Positions 16,615 through 24,451 of a stretch of DNA of 64,000 bases are shown piece by piece. The number at the start of each line of letters is the position of its first letter. Within the stretch, counting starts at the first letter, position 1. Under the pieces are notes generated by a model. That model had not been told where the DNA came from, did no database searches, and saw only the letters and a program-made list of their open reading frames with translations. The DNA comes from Marinobacter salarius (lineage in GTDB: Bacteria > Pseudomonadota > Gammaproteobacteria > Pseudomonadales > Oleiphilaceae), in contig NZ_CP136693.1 in assembly GCF_032922745.1 (NCBI RefSeq), positions 1,860,001 to 1,924,000 of the forward strand, written 5' to 3'. A program made the translations under genes and the position numbers.

Positions 16615-17330
16615 TGCCAAGTACAAGCCAAATGCTCAAGATCGAAAAACTGAACCAGTTCTACGGCGAAAGCCACACCCTGTGGGAGCTGGAGCTGGAC
16701 GTGCCCAAAGGCCAGTGCACCTGCGTGATGGGCCGCAACGGCGTGGGCAAAACCACCCTGATGAAATGCGTGATGGGGGAGGAAAACACCAGCAGCGGCA
16801 GTATCCAGTTTGATGGCGGCACCGAACTGACCAAACAGAAACTGGAAGAGCGCTCTCGCCTGGGCATCGGATACGTGCCCCAGGGCCGGCAGATATTCCC
16901 GCTGCTGACCGTGGAAGAAAACCTGCGCACCGGCCTGGCCGTGCGCAAGGACGGCAGCAAGAAAGTCCCCGAGCGGATCTACGAGCTGTTTCCCGTGCTC
17001 AAGGAAATGAAAAACCGCCGTGGCGGCGACCTCTCTGGTGGCCAGCAGCAACAGCTCGCCATCGGCCGCGCCCTGGTGATCGAGCCTCAGTTACTAATCC
17101 TCGACGAACCCGGCGAAGGCATCCAGCCCAACATCGTCGCCCAGATCGGCGAAGTCATCCGCCGGTTGATCAAGGAAGACGGCCTGACGGTGTTGCTGGT
17201 GGAACAGAAACTGCCCTTTGCCCGCAAATACGCCGACCGCTTCGCCATCATGGACCGCGGCCGCCGCGTCGCCGAGGGCGAGATTGCCGAGCTGTCTGAT
17301 GAACTCATCAAGAAGCACCTGACGGTATGA
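16614..17330 (+). CDS. urtE: Urea ABC transporter ATP-binding protein UrtE
   Basis: A 238-residue LivF-type ATPase with Walker A GRNGVGKT, signature 'LSGGQQQQLAIGRAL' and Walker B 'LLILDEPGEGIQP'. It is the second nucleotide-binding subunit of the urea importer. The ATG at 16614 has GGAGGA upstream; a later ATG (16632) is a weaker alternative. It overlaps the ureD start by four bases, physically joining transport and urease genes. Confidence 0.95.
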   Translation: MPSTSQMLKIEKLNQFYGESHTLWELELDVPKGQCTCVMGRNGVGKTTLMKCVMGEENTSSGSIQFDGGTELTKQKLEERSRLGIGYVPQGRQIFPLLTVEENLRTGLAVRKDGSKKVPERIYELFPVLKEMKNRRGGDLSGGQQQQLAIGRALVIEPQLLILDEPGEGIQPNIVAQIGEVIRRLIKEDGLTVLLVEQKLPFARKYADRFAIMDRGRRVAEGEIAELSDELIKKHLTV

Positions 17331-18238
17331 CCGCCTACGAATCGATCGCCCTCAACGCCGCCGACGCGGCCCACGACTCCGGCCACCGCTTCGACGCGGA
17401 CCGGCGCTGGGCCGCCACCCTGGACCTGGCCTTCGACGCCAGGCAGGAGCAGGGCGCACAGGTCACCCGCATGACCCGCACCCGGTTCAAGGGCCCGTTG
17501 CGCGTGCAGCGGCCGTTCTACCCGGAAGGCAAAACCGGCTGCTGCCACGTGTACCTGCTGCACCCGCCCGGCGGCCTGGTCAGCGGCGATGCCCTGACTA
17601 TCAACGTAACGGTTGGAAGCGGCGCCCACACCCTGGTGACCACCCCGGCGGCGGCAAAACTCTACAAAGCCGACCGCAACGGCGTCGCCTGGGCGCAGCA
17701 TACACACCTGAACGTCGCCAACGGCGGCGTTCTTGAATATCTGCCCCAGGAGACCCTCGGCTTCAACGGCTCCCGGGGCGAGCAGACCACCACCATCGAA
17801 CTGGAAACCGGCGCCAAATGCCTGGGCTGGGAAATTCTCGCCCTGGGCCGCCCGGCCAGCAACCTGCCGTTCGTCACCGGCCACATGGAGCAACGCTTCA
17901 GTCTGAGTATGAACGGCAAACCGCTATGGCTGGAGCGCCAACTGTTAGACCCCACTCACGCCCGTTTCCAAGGCAAATGGGGGCAGGGCGGCGCCACCGT
18001 TCAGGCGACCTTGTGGGTGGTTGGTTTGGAAGACGAAGCCGGCGCCATCGAAGCCATCCGTGAACAACTGCCGGCTTCAGCCCACTGGGCCATCACACGC
18101 CGGCGTGGCGTTGTGTTGTTGCGGTACCTGGGTAATGAAAGAAACGAAGCCTGGGATGTTTGCCAGCGGGCCTGGGAGGTACTTCGACCTCTGTTGGCCG
18201 GCCAGTCCGCGGTTGTTCCGCGGATCTGGTTGACTTGA
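17327..18238 (+). CDS. ureD: Urease accessory protein UreD
   Basis: The 303-residue protein is the UreD (UreH) scaffold that binds apo-urease and, with UreF and UreG, guides nickel insertion. The family stretch 'GPLRVQRPFYPEG' and 'YLLHPPGGLVSGD' near residues 55-95 and 'TTPAAAKLYK' are clear. It is coupled to urtE by a four-base overlap and is followed by a 351-base gap with two palindromic elements before ureA. Confidence 0.95.
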   Translation: MTAYESIALNAADAAHDSGHRFDADRRWAATLDLAFDARQEQGAQVTRMTRTRFKGPLRVQRPFYPEGKTGCCHVYLLHPPGGLVSGDALTINVTVGSGAHTLVTTPAAAKLYKADRNGVAWAQHTHLNVANGGVLEYLPQETLGFNGSRGEQTTTIELETGAKCLGWEILALGRPASNLPFVTGHMEQRFSLSMNGKPLWLERQLLDPTHARFQGKWGQGGATVQATLWVVGLEDEAGAIEAIREQLPASAHWAITRRRGVVLLRYLGNERNEAWDVCQRAWEVLRPLLAGQSAVVPRIWLT

Positions 18239-18251
18239 TGGTTGGTGCGGG

Positions 18252-18357
18252 AACAGGGCGGGGCGAACCGTCCGGGGCACGCTGTGAATACGTCCATGTA
18301 CGCTTGACGAAAACATCCATGTTTTCGACATCCCCGGACGGTTCGCCCCGCCCTGTT
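18252..18357 (-). repeat. Long palindromic element, copy 2 (between ureD and ureA)
   Basis: Arms 18252-18277 and 18332-18357 are perfectly complementary over 26 bases. The 54-base interior (18278-18331) read on the minus strand contains a perfect 8-bp hairpin (18308-18327, CGAAAACA/TGTTTTCG, loop TGGA) and a second CATGGACG segment, matching copy 3 in the opposite orientation. Arm sequence is unrelated to that of copy 3. Confidence 0.9.
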
Positions 18358-18455
18358 AAGCGGAAAAATGAGTTAGCGCACTAGCTCGATAGGGTCAGAA
18401 ATAACTGTTTGGAACAACGGAAGTTAATCCAACAGGCAACTCAGAATTCAGACAA

Positions 18456-18559
18456 GGCAGGAGGGAAGGGGTGCACGGGATCGTAAAAAACATGGATGTT
18501 TTTTCCGAGCGTACAGGGACGTATTCACCGCGTATCCCGTGCACCCCTTCCCTCCTGCC
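18456..18559 (+). repeat. Long palindromic element, copy 3 (between ureD and ureA)
   Basis: Arms 18456-18481 and 18534-18559 pair perfectly over 26 bases. The 52-base interior (18482-18533) has a perfect 8-bp hairpin (18485-18504, AAAAAACA/TGTTTTTT, loop TGGA) followed by GCGTACAGGGACGTATTCAC. Its interior aligns closely with copy 2 reversed, while the outer arms differ. It ends 17 bases before the ureA ribosome site, so it would fold in the ureA leader RNA. Confidence 0.9.
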
Positions 18560-18589
18560 GACAAACTCCAGAACCCGAGGAGAACAAAA

Positions 18590-18892
18590 ATGGAATTAAC
18601 CCCAAGAGACAAAGACAAACTGCTCCTCTTCACAGCAGCACTGTTAGCAGAGCGCCGCAAGGCCAAAGGCCTGAAGCTGAATTACCCAGAAGCCGTCGCC
18701 CTCATCAGCGCCGAAATCATGGAAGGCGCCCGCGAAGGCCGCACCGTGGCTGAAATGATGACCGCCGGCACCGAAATCCTCACCCGCGATGACGTCATGG
18801 AAGGTGTGGCCGACATGGTCGACGAAGTCCAGGTAGAAGCCACCTTCCCCGACGGCACCAAACTCGTCACCGTCCACAACCCCATAGTTTGA
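18590..18892 (+). CDS. ureA: Urease gamma subunit
   Basis: This 100-residue subunit of urease (gamma) has the normal length and the standard sequence ('MELTPRDKDKLLLFTAALL', 'LNYPEAVALISAEIMEGAR', ending 'GTKLVTVHNPI'). With UreB and UreC it forms the nickel enzyme that hydrolyses urea to ammonia and CO2 in the cytoplasm. I chose the ATG at 18590 because a GAGGAG site lies 8 bases upstream; in-frame upstream starts would translate the palindrome. Confidence 0.97.
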   Translation: MELTPRDKDKLLLFTAALLAERRKAKGLKLNYPEAVALISAEIMEGAREGRTVAEMMTAGTEILTRDDVMEGVADMVDEVQVEATFPDGTKLVTVHNPIV

Positions 18893-18902
18893 GGAGGCTG
18901 CC

Positions 18903-19217
18903 ATGATCCCCGGCGAATACCAGTTAAAAGACGGCGACATCGAACTCTGCGAAGGCCGCCAGCGCATCACCATCGAAGTCGGCAACACCGGCGACCGCCC
19001 GATCCAGATTGGCTCCCACTACCACTTCGCCGAAGCCAACCCCGCGTTGGACTTCGATCGGGCCAAAGCCAAGGGCTACCGCCTGGACGTCGCCGCCGGC
19101 ACCGCCATCCGCTTCGAACCCGGCCAAACGAGAGAAGTGACCCTTATCCCGTTCGCCGGAAAACGCGAAATCTACGGTTTCTGCCAGGAAGTCATGGGCA
19201 AATTGGACAAGAACTGA
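18903..19217 (+). CDS. ureB: Urease beta subunit
   Basis: The 104-residue beta subunit matches the family over its full length ('MIPGEYQLKDGDIELCEGR', 'QIGSHYHFAEANPAL', 'TREVTLIPFAGKREIYGF'). It begins 10 bases after ureA with GAGGAGG as ribosome site. It is separated from ureC by 213 bases containing a third intra-operon palindrome. Confidence 0.97.
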   Translation: MIPGEYQLKDGDIELCEGRQRITIEVGNTGDRPIQIGSHYHFAEANPALDFDRAKAKGYRLDVAAGTAIRFEPGQTREVTLIPFAGKREIYGFCQEVMGKLDKN

Positions 19218-19262
19218 GAACAACGGAAACAAGGTTTTAAAGAAGGCCCGAAGGAGCTCAAA

Positions 19263-19372
19263 GGGCCGGTCGGATAGGGCTTTCCAGGAATGTGCGGAGC
19301 CATGGATGGCGGAGCCCAAGCGCACATGGATGTGCTTGTAGCGTTTCCTGGAAAGCCCTATCCGACCGGCCC
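19263..19372 (+). repeat. Long palindromic element, copy 4 (between ureB and ureC)
   Basis: Arms 19263-19290 and 19345-19372 pair perfectly over 28 bases. The 54-base interior (19291-19344) holds two hairpins with the family loops: GCC-ATGGAT-GGC (within 19299-19310) and GCACA-TGGA-TGTGC (about 19322-19335). It lies between ureB and ureC with no T-run. Its arm shares the core GGGCTTTC with copy 1 but is otherwise different. Confidence 0.9.
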
Positions 19373-19430
19373 AGGCACCGAAGTATTAGGCCTCAGTAAC
19401 CCAGGCACCCAAGCAAAAACGAGGGACAGC

Positions 19431-21134
19431 ATGAAGATAACAAGACAAGCCTATGCCGACATGTACGGCCCCACCACCGGGGACCGAGTCCGCCTGGGCA
19501 ACACCGAACTGTGGATCCAGGTTGAAAACGACGCCACCCACTACGGCGACGAAGTAAAATTCGGTGGCGGCAAAGTCATCCGCGATGGCATGGGCCAAAG
19601 CCAGCGGGCTGATGACACCGTCATGGACACCGTCATCACCAACGCATTGATTCTCGACTGGTGGGGCATCGTCAAAGCCGACGTCGGCCTGCAAAACGGC
19701 CGCATCGCCGCCATCGGCAAAGCCGGCAACCCAGACACCCAGCCAGACGTCACCATCGTCATCGGCCCCGGCACCGAAATCATCGCCGGTGAAGGCAAAA
19801 TCCTCACCGCTGGCGGCATCGACGCACACATTCACTTTATCTGCCCCCAACAGATCGAAGAAGCCCTCATGAGCGGCGTCACCACCATGCTCGGCGGCGG
19901 CACCGGCCCAGCGACTGGCAGCAATGCCACCACCTGCACCCCCGGCCCCTGGCACATCGGCAAAATGCTCCAGGCCGTCGACGACATGCCCATGAACATC
20001 GGCTTCCTCGGCAAAGGCAACGCCAGCCTGCCAGAGTCCCTCGAACTGCAGATCAAAGCCGGCGCCATGGGCCTCAAACTTCACGAAGACTGGGGCACCA
20101 CACCCGCCTCCATCGACAACTGCCTCACCGTGGCGGACAAGTTCGACGTACAGATCGCCATTCACACCGACACCCTCAACGAATCCGGATTTGTGGAAGA
20201 CACCCTCGCCGCGTTCAAAGGCCGGTGCATCCACACCTACCACACCGAAGGCGCTGGCGGCGGCCATGCCCCCGACATCATCACCGCCTGCTCCAAGGAC
20301 TACGTACTGCCGTCCTCCACCAACCCCACACGGCCGTACACCGTCAACACCATCGACGAACACCTCGACATGCTGATGGTCTGCCACCACCTGGACCCCA
20401 ACATCCCGGAAGACGTGGCCTTCGCCGATTCCCGCATTCGCCGCGAAACCATCGCCGCGGAAGACATCCTTCAGGACATGGGCGTGATCAGCATGATTGC
20501 GTCCGACTCCCAGGCCATGGGCCGTGTGGGAGAAGTGGTGTGCCGCACCTGGCAGACCGCCCACAAAATGAAAGTCCAGCGCGGCCTGCTGCCGGACGAC
20601 GAACAACTGGGCGCCGATAACCTGCGCGCCAAACGCTACATCGCCAAATACACCATCAACCCCGCCATCACCCACGGCATCGCGCACGAAGTGGGTTCCG
20701 TGGAAGTGGGCAAGCTGGCGGACCTGGTGCTGTGGGACCAGGCCTTCTTTGGCGTAAAACCCGCGCTCATTGTGAAAGGCGGCATGATTGCAGCGGCCCC
20801 CATGGGCGACCCCAACGCCTCCATTCCCACGCCCCAGCCCGTACACTACCGCATGATGTTCGGAGCGCTGGGCCGGGCCGCCAGTGCCACCCGCCTGAGC
20901 TTTGTCAGCCAGGCCGCGCTGGATGCGGGCATTGGCAAGGAACTGGGGCTTAACAGCACCCTCGCGGCCTGTAAAAACGTGCGCAGCGTTCGCAAGGGTG
21001 ACCTCAAGCTCAACGACGCCTGCCCACACCTGACCGTGGACCCACAAACCTACGAAGTGCACGCCGATGGCGAACTGCTCACCTGCGAGCCCGCCACCGA
21101 ACTGCCACTGGCGCAGCTATATCATCTTTTTTAA
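19431..21134 (+). CDS. ureC: Urease alpha subunit (catalytic)
   Basis: The 567-residue catalytic subunit has every nickel-site residue in place: H133 and H135, the lysine that becomes carbamylated (K216 in 'GLKLHEDWG'), H245, H271 and D359, plus the flap cysteine and catalytic histidine C318/H319. I chose the ATG at 19431, giving the conserved start MKITRQAYADMYGPTTGDRV; a longer in-frame reading from 19290 would translate the palindrome and is not credible. It hydrolyses urea supplied by the Urt importer. Confidence 0.98.
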   Translation: MKITRQAYADMYGPTTGDRVRLGNTELWIQVENDATHYGDEVKFGGGKVIRDGMGQSQRADDTVMDTVITNALILDWWGIVKADVGLQNGRIAAIGKAGNPDTQPDVTIVIGPGTEIIAGEGKILTAGGIDAHIHFICPQQIEEALMSGVTTMLGGGTGPATGSNATTCTPGPWHIGKMLQAVDDMPMNIGFLGKGNASLPESLELQIKAGAMGLKLHEDWGTTPASIDNCLTVADKFDVQIAIHTDTLNESGFVEDTLAAFKGRCIHTYHTEGAGGGHAPDIITACSKDYVLPSSTNPTRPYTVNTIDEHLDMLMVCHHLDPNIPEDVAFADSRIRRETIAAEDILQDMGVISMIASDSQAMGRVGEVVCRTWQTAHKMKVQRGLLPDDEQLGADNLRAKRYIAKYTINPAITHGIAHEVGSVEVGKLADLVLWDQAFFGVKPALIVKGGMIAAAPMGDPNASIPTPQPVHYRMMFGALGRAASATRLSFVSQAALDAGIGKELGLNSTLAACKNVRSVRKGDLKLNDACPHLTVDPQTYEVHADGELLTCEPATELPLAQLYHLF

Positions 21135-21144
21135 GGAGCCCGAC

Positions 21145-21675
21145 ATGCTTGAGCTGACACAGAGAATCGGTCCAGTGGAAACCAGCGAAATCCACGACCA
21201 CCTAACGCTGCCCTTCGAACTGCGCATGCGCGGCCGCCTGCGCGCCAAAACCGACACCGGCTACGACGTTGGCCTGTTCCTCGACCGCGGCCCTGTGCTG
21301 CGAGAGGGCGAATTCCTGCAGGCCCAAAGCGGCGAAATCATCCGCATCCGCGCCGCCGACGAACCCGTCGTCACCGCCCGCATCGAACCCGGCTTGCCGT
21401 TGGCACGGTTGTGCTACCACCTCGGCAACCGTCATGTGTCGCTGTCCATCGGCAGCGAAGACACCGCAACAGATGGAAAGACCGGATGGGTGCGCTTCCC
21501 GCCGGACCACGTACTGGAAGAACTGGCCGAACGCCTGGGCGCCACCCTGGTACACCACCAGGCTCCCTTCGATCCGGAGCCCGGGGCCTACGCCCAAGCA
21601 GGGCATGCCCACGGCCATGGCCATTCACACGATCACAGCCACGGGCACAACCATGACCACCCTCATGCTCACTGA
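21145..21675 (+). CDS. ureE: Urease accessory protein UreE (nickel carrier)
   Basis: A 176-residue nickel metallochaperone with a peptide-binding N-terminal domain and a metal-binding C-terminal domain ('YHLGNRHV' at its core). The last 25 residues form a histidine-rich tail ('HAHGHGHSHDHSHGHNHDH') that binds extra nickel, as in Klebsiella UreE. The ATG at 21145 follows AAGGAG. The ureF start lies within the sequence that encodes the tail. Confidence 0.96.
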   Translation: MLELTQRIGPVETSEIHDHLTLPFELRMRGRLRAKTDTGYDVGLFLDRGPVLREGEFLQAQSGEIIRIRAADEPVVTARIEPGLPLARLCYHLGNRHVSLSIGSEDTATDGKTGWVRFPPDHVLEELAERLGATLVHHQAPFDPEPGAYAQAGHAHGHGHSHDHSHGHNHDHPHAH

Positions 21676-22360
21676 CAGCAGCCAGACCGCCGTAGGCGAC
21701 CTGTCCCTGCTGGGACTGATGCAACTGGTCAGCCCCGCACTGCCCATCGGCGCCTTCGCCTGGTCCCAAGGCCTGGAAAGCGCCTTCGAACTGGGCTGGG
21801 TGAACAACGAAGACCAACTGGGCGACTGGCTGGAAGGCGTACTGGAAGACGGCCTCACCCGCTGCGAGTTGCCCCTGCTCGTGCGCCTGCAAACTGCCTG
21901 GGCAACCAATGACGACGCTGGACTGGCCCACTGGAACCAATGGCTGCACGCCACCCGCGAAACCGCCGAACTGAGCGACGAAGACACCCGCCTGGGCTCT
22001 GCGCTCATTCGCCTGCTGGGTAGCCTGGAATTGCTGCCAGCAGAAGGCCGAATGCCGGAAGACCCCGGCTACGTCACCGTCTTCGCCTGGGCCGCCCACA
22101 TGCGCCACGTACCCGTGCGCCAAACCCAGCTCGGCTTCGCCTGGGCCTGGCTGGAAAACCAACTCGCCGTCGCCTGCAAAGCCATGCCCCTGGGCCACAC
22201 CGCCGCTCAACGGCTGACCGAACGGCTGCGCCCAAAACTGGTACACGCCGTCGACCAGGCACTGACGCGGGAAGACAACGAACTCGGCCCGGTACTGCCC
22301 GGCCTCGCGCTCGCGAGCGCACACCATGAAACCCAGTATTCACGGCTTTTTAGAAGCTGA
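21653..22360 (+). CDS. ureF: Urease accessory protein UreF
   Basis: The 235-residue (or 231, if the start is the ATG at 21665) all-helical UreF acts with UreD and UreG during urease activation. The family signature 'LMQLVSPALPIGAFAWSQGLE' region, 'HATRETAELSDEDTRLG' and the C-terminal 'HETQYSRLFRS' are clear. Both possible starts lie inside the 3' end of ureE, an overlap of 11 or 23 bases in another frame, so the UreE histidine tail and UreF N-terminus are encoded by the same DNA. Confidence 0.93.
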   Translation: MTTLMLTDSSQTAVGDLSLLGLMQLVSPALPIGAFAWSQGLESAFELGWVNNEDQLGDWLEGVLEDGLTRCELPLLVRLQTAWATNDDAGLAHWNQWLHATRETAELSDEDTRLGSALIRLLGSLELLPAEGRMPEDPGYVTVFAWAAHMRHVPVRQTQLGFAWAWLENQLAVACKAMPLGHTAAQRLTERLRPKLVHAVDQALTREDNELGPVLPGLALASAHHETQYSRLFRS

Positions 22361-22399
22361 ACAAAAAGCGCTATTTGTTAGAGAAACGGAGAACACGCC

Positions 22400-23038
22400 A
22401 TGAAACATTGTCTGAGAGTAGGAGTCGGCGGCCCTGTCGGCTCAGGTAAAACAGCCTTGCTGCGCCAACTCTGCAAAGCGTTAAAAGATCACTACGACAT
22501 CGCCGTCGTCACCAACGACATCTACACAAGGGAAGACGCCGACTTCCTCCTGAAACACGATGCGCTCCCAGCCGACCGCATCCTCGGCGTGGAAACCGGC
22601 GGCTGCCCCCACACAGCCATCCGCGAAGACGCGTCCATGAACCTCGCGGCCATCGACGACCTGCAAAGCCGCCACCCGAACCTGGAACTGGTGCTGGTGG
22701 AATCCGGCGGCGACAACCTGTCTGCCACCTTCAGCCCGGAACTGAGCGACCTGACCCTCTACGTGATCGACGTCTCCGCCGGCGACAAAATCCCGAGAAA
22801 AGGCGGACCAGGCATCACCAAATCCGATCTGCTGATCATCAACAAAATCGACATCGCCGAACAGGTCCACGCTTCCCTGGATGTGATGGACCGGGACTCA
22901 AAGAAAATGCGTGGCGAGCGCCCGTTTGTGTTCACCAACCTGTACGACGGAGTAGGGCTGGAAACCATCATCAGCTTCATCCTTGAGCGCGGCATGCTTC
23001 CGGAACGGCGCCCCAACAAAGTGGCCGAAACCGCCTGA
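22400..23038 (+). CDS. ureG: Urease accessory GTPase UreG
   Basis: The 212-residue SIMIBI-class GTPase drives nickel delivery to urease. The P-loop GPVGSGKT is at residues 11-18, the nickel-binding CPH motif appears in 'ETGGCPHTAIREDAS', and the 'NKIDIAEQV' guanine-specificity motif is present. It starts 39 bases after ureF. A diverged 70-base piece of a ureG gene is found far away at 33661-33730. Confidence 0.97.
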   Translation: MKHCLRVGVGGPVGSGKTALLRQLCKALKDHYDIAVVTNDIYTREDADFLLKHDALPADRILGVETGGCPHTAIREDASMNLAAIDDLQSRHPNLELVLVESGGDNLSATFSPELSDLTLYVIDVSAGDKIPRKGGPGITKSDLLIINKIDIAEQVHASLDVMDRDSKKMRGERPFVFTNLYDGVGLETIISFILERGMLPERRPNKVAETA

Positions 23039-23083
23039 CACCGAACCACAAACACCGAATTCAGCAACACAAGGAAGAACACC

Positions 23084-23665
23084 ATGAACCAGACCACCAA
23101 ACTCCTCATGGCCGCCGGCCTGCTACTCACCGCAACCTCTGCAGCCGCTCACACCGGCCATAGCGCCCACGCTGAAAGCGGCTTCCTCAGCGGCCTGTTG
23201 CACCCCATGCTGGGCCTGGACCATTTGTTGGCCATGGCGGCGATCGGGTTCTGGGGTGTGCGCCAGAATAACACCATGAAAAACGCCACGCCGTTGTTCG
23301 TAATTGGCGGCATGATACTGGGCGCCGGGCTTGCCTGGGGTGGGATGAGCCTGCCGGGTGTGGAAACCGGGATTTCGCTGTCCGTGATACTGGCCGGTAT
23401 TCTAATTGCGGCCATGGTGAAATTGCCGACGGCGGTGGGTGGTTCACTGGTTGCGGCGTTTATGGTGTTTCATGGGTTTGCTCATGGGGCTGAGATGCCG
23501 GCTGGGGCGACACTCGCTATTTATCTGGTTGGGTTCTCCGTCGCTACTTTGATGCTGACGTTTGTTGGACGTGGGCTTGGCACGCTACTAACGATAACCG
23601 ACAACCGAGTTTCCCAAGCAGTCGGCGCAGCCCTGGCTGTCACTGGAGTTTTTTTGGCAGCTTGA
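23084..23665 (+). CDS. ureJ: HupE/UreJ-family nickel transporter
   Basis: This 193-residue membrane protein has a signal peptide followed by a histidine-bearing segment ('HTGHSAHAE') and the HupE/UreJ signature 'LHPMLGLDHLLAMAAIGFWG', with about six membrane helices. HupE/UreJ proteins import nickel or regulate its supply. As the last gene of the urease operon it probably feeds nickel to the enzyme. A clear terminator follows 35 bases later. Confidence 0.92.
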   Translation: MNQTTKLLMAAGLLLTATSAAAHTGHSAHAESGFLSGLLHPMLGLDHLLAMAAIGFWGVRQNNTMKNATPLFVIGGMILGAGLAWGGMSLPGVETGISLSVILAGILIAAMVKLPTAVGGSLVAAFMVFHGFAHGAEMPAGATLAIYLVGFSVATLMLTFVGRGLGTLLTITDNRVSQAVGAALAVTGVFLAA

Positions 23666-23700
23666 GGCCTAAGGCATACCAGTACGTTGCTCTAGGAGAA

Positions 23701-23731
23701 GGGGGACGGAGAAGAGCTCCGCCCCTTTTTT
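23701..23731 (+). terminator. Intrinsic terminator of the urt-ure operon
   Basis: GGGG-A-CGGAG (23702-23711) pairs with CTCCG-CCCC (23717-23725) around a 5-base loop, followed by six T residues. This strong terminator closes the 12-kb nitrogen locus. Confidence 0.92.
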
Positions 23732-23900
23732 ACGCCTTGAATGAGCATTAAATCAACTCCTAGGGTAGTCCCATCCACAAACTTGAAACGATAAGGTACT
23801 CTTTCATAAATCACGTAATGGGCTTACAGTTTTCTTCCACATCAATTTTCAGACATGAGTTTAGGTGGTTATAAAGGCGGAAAGCAGGGGTGGAGTAGAT

Positions 23901-24374
23901 ATGACTGATGTGCACAGTGCTGATACTCGAAGCCGAAATATGTCGGCTGTAAAAGGGAAGAATACGAAGCCGGAATTGTTACTGAGAAAAATGTTGTTTG
24001 GCCGAGGATTCCGGTTTCGTCTTCACCGCGAAGATCTCCCAGGCGAGCCTGACATAGTGCTGCCCAAGTTTAAAGCAGTGATCTTTGTACACGGGTGTTT
24101 TTGGCATGGTCACATTGGATGCCCGAAGGCTCGGTTACCGGCCACGAATCAGAACTTCTGGAAAGAGAAGATAACTACTAATCAAGAACGCGATCAACGA
24201 AACACCTACGCCCTGAGTGAAATGGGGTGGCGTGTGCTTGAGGTTTGGGAATGCGCATTGAGGGGACGTGGCCGCCTTGAGTTCGGTGAGCTGTCAAATT
24301 GGGTTACTGATTGGATTTGTTGTGGAGTAGACCTAGAGACCATAGAAGGTAACAAGGGCGATGCATACAATTGA
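23901..24374 (+). CDS. vsr: Very short patch repair endonuclease (Vsr)
   Basis: The 157-residue endonuclease nicks 5' of T:G mismatches that arise when 5-methylcytosine deaminates, starting very-short-patch repair. The family core is complete: 'RSRNMSAVKGKNTKPE' at the N-terminus, 'DLPGEPDIVLPK' with the catalytic aspartate, and 'AVIFVHGCFWHGH' with the zinc and active-site histidines. GGAG precedes the ATG at 23901. It is convergent with the cytosine methyltransferase at 24452-25534, its usual partner. Base composition is lower in G+C than the urease operon. Confidence 0.96.
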   Translation: MTDVHSADTRSRNMSAVKGKNTKPELLLRKMLFGRGFRFRLHREDLPGEPDIVLPKFKAVIFVHGCFWHGHIGCPKARLPATNQNFWKEKITTNQERDQRNTYALSEMGWRVLEVWECALRGRGRLEFGELSNWVTDWICCGVDLETIEGNKGDAYN

Positions 24375-24451
24375 AGTATACAATTCTCTTCGACTAATGG
24401 TGTCCTTGGCAGTGTGCGTGAGGGTTCCAGTGAGAGCAAAGGAATGTCATC

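Noticed and set aside
5823..19372. Palindromic elements as ordinary Rho-independent terminators
   Set aside because: None has a T-run on either side, the interiors are long and conserved, and three lie inside one operon.
19290..19430. Longer N-terminus for UreC
   Set aside because: The extra 47 codons translate one arm and interior of palindrome copy 4; the conserved UreC start is at 19431.
19386..21062. 558-codon open frame opposite ureC
   Set aside because: Composition is dominated by G, A, V and H, as expected from the complement of a high-G+C gene; no domain is seen and UreC on the other strand is certain.
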